From positions 186,001-250,000 of the forward strand of contig NZ_QHLZ01000004.1 in NCBI RefSeq assembly GCF_003185915.1: a stretch of 64,000 nucleotides of DNA. The letters run 5' to 3'. The DNA comes from Arthrobacter psychrochitiniphilus (GTDB taxonomy: Bacteria; Actinomycetota; Actinomycetes; Actinomycetales; Micrococcaceae). Both the position numbers and the translations under genes were made by a program. The stretch's first letter is position 1, and each line of letters begins with the position of its first letter. Of this stretch, positions 61,625-64,000 are shown one piece after another. Below the pieces are notes generated by a model. That model saw only the letters and a program-made list of their open reading frames with translations. It had not been told where the DNA came from and did no database searches.

Positions 61625-62932
61625 TTAGCTCAGTACTCGATCCAGATAAGCGTTTCTGAACACCCGCCGAGGATCAAGATCATCCCGAACAATACAGAAC
61701 TTTTCTAGGTCTGGGTAGAGCTGGCAAAAGTCTTTCGATTGGAGGAAATGCCACTTGCCCCAATGCGGTCTCCCCTCATGGGCACGAAAGATTTCCTCGG
61801 CGGCGCGAAAGTACTCCAAGGGTGCCGTTTTCACATGTTGATGGATGGCGATGTAGCCACTTTCGCGATGGTTTGCCGTGGATAGGGCAATGTCATCGGC
61901 GGCGGCGCTGCGAACTTCTACGGGGAAGGAGATGTGCAATCCCCGGCGCATAATCATGGCCTCAAGTTCGGCCAGCACCGTGGGGATTTGGGCCAGCGGA
62001 ACGGCATACTCCATTTCCCTGAACCGGACAGTGCGCTCGGTGGCGAAAACCTTGTGTGAGAGATCGCCAAATTCCCTATTCCCCGTCAGCTTCGAAGCCG
62101 TCTTGTTGAGGCGGGGAATGATGGCGGGCATCTTGCCGGATACAGTGCACAGGGCAGAATACAAGGTGTTGGAGACCAACACGTCATCCACTAAGTGATT
62201 CACCGCGGACAAAGGGGAGACTCCCTGTGGCAGCCCGCCCACTGGGTGGCGCGTGTTCGTTTTGGTGAGCGCCGTATCGGTGTGTGGAAACCAGTAGAAC
62301 TCAAAGTGGTCAAGGGTGGCGTTGCGTTCGGGCAACGATTCCAAAACGGCCGCCAGCCGTTCCGGGCGCTCCACAGCATGGAGCATGAATGCATCCACAC
62401 ATGCCAAGGTGACCTCAACAATGATGCCCAAGGCGCCAAGGCCTACACGTGCCACGGCGAACAGGTCGGGGTTTTCAGTGGCGGAGCAGTGTTTGATTTC
62501 CCCCGTGCCCGTCACCATTGTCAACGCCCGCACCTGGGTGGCAATACCGCCAAATCGCACACCCGTCCCGTGCGTGCCCGTGGAGATGGCCCCTGCTATG
62601 GACTGCTTATCAATATCGCCCAGATTTTCCATGGCCAACCCGTACGGTGCCAGCAGGGCTGGGATCTCATGCAACCGCGTGCCACCTGCAACGGTGGCCA
62701 GCTTCGCTTCCCGATCCACCCTGAGCAATCCGCTGATGCCATCGAGGTGCAGCTGAACGCCCTGGGTCAGGGCGATGTCAGTAAAGCTGTGCCCGGCTCC
62801 CACAGCTTTGATGGTTGTGCCACTACTGGCAGCCGCTGCGACTAAGGCCGAAACCTCAGCTACTGTACTGGGCCTAGCTACGGAGCTTGGTGTGCAACGC
62901 TGATCGCCTGCCCAATTGCGCCACTGACTCAT
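61625..62932 (-). CDS. FAD-dependent sugar-lactone/alditol oxidase (D-arabinono-1,4-lactone oxidase family)
   Basis: 435 residues. The N-terminal PP-loop FAD domain has GAGHSFTDIALTQG near residues 46-59, in which the histidine is the likely covalent FAD site, then IAGAISTGTHGTG. The C-terminal ALO domain ends with RPHWGKWHFL. Such enzymes oxidise L-gulono- or D-arabinono-lactone or alditols with oxygen. It overlaps the upstream aldolase gene by four bases (ATGA), so both are in one operon. Confidence 0.9.
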   Translation of the reverse strand: MSQWRNWAGDQRCTPSSVARPSTVAEVSALVAAAASSGTTIKAVGAGHSFTDIALTQGVQLHLDGISGLLRVDREAKLATVAGGTRLHEIPALLAPYGLAMENLGDIDKQSIAGAISTGTHGTGVRFGGIATQVRALTMVTGTGEIKHCSATENPDLFAVARVGLGALGIIVEVTLACVDAFMLHAVERPERLAAVLESLPERNATLDHFEFYWFPHTDTALTKTNTRHPVGGLPQGVSPLSAVNHLVDDVLVSNTLYSALCTVSGKMPAIIPRLNKTASKLTGNREFGDLSHKVFATERTVRFREMEYAVPLAQIPTVLAELEAMIMRRGLHISFPVEVRSAAADDIALSTANHRESGYIAIHQHVKTAPLEYFRAAEEIFRAHEGRPHWGKWHFLQSKDFCQLYPDLEKFCIVRDDLDPRRVFRNAYLDRVLS

Positions 62933-64000
62933 ATGAACGCCTTCCCTTCGCCTCGATAGGTGAGCGCCCTGCCTGCCCGATGGCCACCGCCGTCGATAAT
63001 TTCCAGAGCGTCAACATGCTCACAAACCTCACCGGATTTGGCATGGCGGAACCAAACTTTCTCGCCAATGCGCAGGGTTGAGGCCGCGGCCCCGCGCAAA
63101 GGGGTCTGCACCTCTCCCGCGCCCTCCGTACCAATGAGAGATAAACCGGAGGGGTAGACGGGCTCAGGGGACCTGTCCGCGCCGGCCCGGCCCGAGGCAA
63201 TCCAGCCACCGCCCAGAACCGTGACAATATCCGGGGCCGGCCGTCTCACCACGGGTGCGGCAAATCCGACGGCGTGGGCCGGGCTGAAGCGCGAGTACCC
63301 GTCAAAGAGCGTGGGACCGAAGAGGCCCGAACCTGCGGCCAGTTCCGTCACGGAGGGATCTTCAGTGGTGAGTTCCAGGCTGCCTGTGCCGCCACCGTTG
63401 ACGAATTCGAGCTCGCACAAATTGCGCACAGCAGCCACAACGTTGGCGCGGCGGTGGAGGATTTCAGCCATCGATGAGCGCTGTATTTGTTGGAGGATCT
63501 GTGACTTGGCGGCATCGGCAAACTTGTTCTTGGTGTGCGGGGTGTCCTGCAGACCAGCGATTTGGGCCTCGTACGCCATGATGCCGGTGAGCCGGAAAAG
63601 CTGTGCACCGCCCTTGACATGACGGCCGATCGCTAGAGCCAAGGCGATGGCGTCGCCCCCGGTGCGCACGGGGGAGCGGTACACGCCAATGTGACCCAGT
63701 GTGCGTCCTGCCACTGCCGGGCGCCACGAAGCGTCTAGATCCAGGCACAGCCGGATGGGGGCAGCCGGTTGGGTGCCTGCCAAAGTGGCGGCCATCCACT
63801 CCAACTGTTCTGTGGAATCCACCATGAGCGTCACGCGGGCACAGGCTTGCGGATCAGCGGCAAGGGCGCGCAGGGCGGGGGAATCGGCGGTGGGGTAGGC
63901 CACCACAATGTCAGTGAAGGCGCCGGATGGATCAGCGGCTAACCACAACGCTTCCGGAAGTGTAAATCCGAGTATGCCGGCAAAACCGGGCTGGGCCAGC
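62929..64000 (-). CDS. amino acid deaminase/aldolase or D-threonine-aldolase-like PLP enzyme, 5' end missing
   Basis: The frame stays open to the window edge; 357 residues are visible and the N-terminus with the PLP lysine lies beyond. The visible part of the alanine-racemase-like barrel includes VTLMVDSTEQLEWMA, LCLDLDAS and the glycine-rich EFVNGGGTGSLE phosphate-binding segment. The C-terminal D-Ser dehydratase-like domain has metal-binding candidates in VWFRHAKSGEVCEHVD (H and C). Substrate unknown. It overlaps the lactone oxidase gene. Confidence 0.75.
   Translation of the reverse strand, partial: LAQPGFAGILGFTLPEALWLAADPSGAFTDIVVAYPTADSPALRALAADPQACARVTLMVDSTEQLEWMAATLAGTQPAAPIRLCLDLDASWRPAVAGRTLGHIGVYRSPVRTGGDAIALALAIGRHVKGGAQLFRLTGIMAYEAQIAGLQDTPHTKNKFADAAKSQILQQIQRSSMAEILHRRANVVAAVRNLCELEFVNGGGTGSLELTTEDPSVTELAAGSGLFGPTLFDGYSRFSPAHAVGFAAPVVRRPAPDIVTVLGGGWIASGRAGADRSPEPVYPSGLSLIGTEGAGEVQTPLRGAAASTLRIGEKVWFRHAKSGEVCEHVDALEIIDGGGHRAGRALTYRGEGKAFI

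Noticed and set aside
1..64000. Mobile element, prophage, secondary-metabolite or defence island
   Set aside because: No transposase, integrase, phage structural, restriction, toxin-antitoxin or biosynthetic megaenzyme gene was recognised; gene content is metabolic and housekeeping throughout.

Overview
The window is a chromosomal segment of a high-GC Gram-positive bacterium of the Micrococcaceae, most like Arthrobacter and relatives. This rests on Lsr2, ClpC, DisA and RadA in one neighbourhood, many GTG/TTG starts, an actinobacterial single-domain N-acetylglutamate synthase, a PHO-box of the actinomycete type, and many leaderless promoters (a TANNNT-like -10 box ending about 6 nt before the start codon). 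I see no transposase, integrase, prophage, CRISPR array or restriction system. Two genes run off the ends: a PH-domain membrane protein on the left and a PLP-dependent aldolase/racemase on the right. No gene-free stretch reaches 300 bases.

Left part (1-21.6 kb). The backbone DUF2520 gene-panC ... lysS-lsr2-clpC ... mutY-membrane protein-disA-radA follows the order known from Mycobacterium tuberculosis (Rv3603c-panC-...-lysS-lsr2-clpC1 ... mutY/disA/radA). Accessory modules are set into it: a uridine/ribonucleoside module (ribonucleoside hydrolase, MFS transporter, ribokinase and a divergent LacI regulator) between panC and lysS, and argA plus a PTS-dependent dihydroxyacetone kinase operon dhaKLM between clpC and mutY.

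Middle part (21.6-44.8 kb). pstSCAB lies behind a PHO box, followed by a MetE-like protein and a low-affinity phosphate transporter with its DUF47 partner. Then come a tRNA-Lys(TTT), an isochorismatase-like hydrolase, pdxK-type kinase, a small GNAT and a short-chain dehydrogenase, a ProP-like MFS transporter, and a complete fructose PTS operon fruR-fruK-fruA-ptsI-ptsH. The PtsI and HPr made there are the natural phosphate donors for DhaM, so the dihydroxyacetone and fructose systems are linked. A carboxylesterase, a Lys/Pro-tailed membrane protein, a DUF445 protein and a glycerophosphodiesterase follow.

Right part (44.8-64 kb). A GH15 glucanase, the AzlCD exporter, a DUF5684 membrane protein, a thiamine-binding MTH1187 protein, a TetR regulator facing an internally duplicated membrane exporter across a perfect 20-bp palindrome, a spermidine-synthase-like protein, a histidine-utilisation cluster (amino acid permease, IclR regulator, hutH, hutG), an AzgA-type purine permease, a CopC-domain protein, and an oxidoreductase/sugar-lactone oxidase/aldolase group.

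The protein-coding content is mostly ordinary. The less explained signals are non-coding: two unlinked copies of a ~62-bp hairpin that differ only by compensated base pairs and by a flipped tip (15764-15825 and 55597-55660), a branched 94-nt terminator-like RNA candidate (28726-28819), a 57-bp tandem repeat (32646-32771), a leaderless 15-codon leader peptide overlapping the spermidine-synthase-like start (52241-52288), and iteron-like or palindromic motifs before argA, clpC and the TetR/exporter pair.
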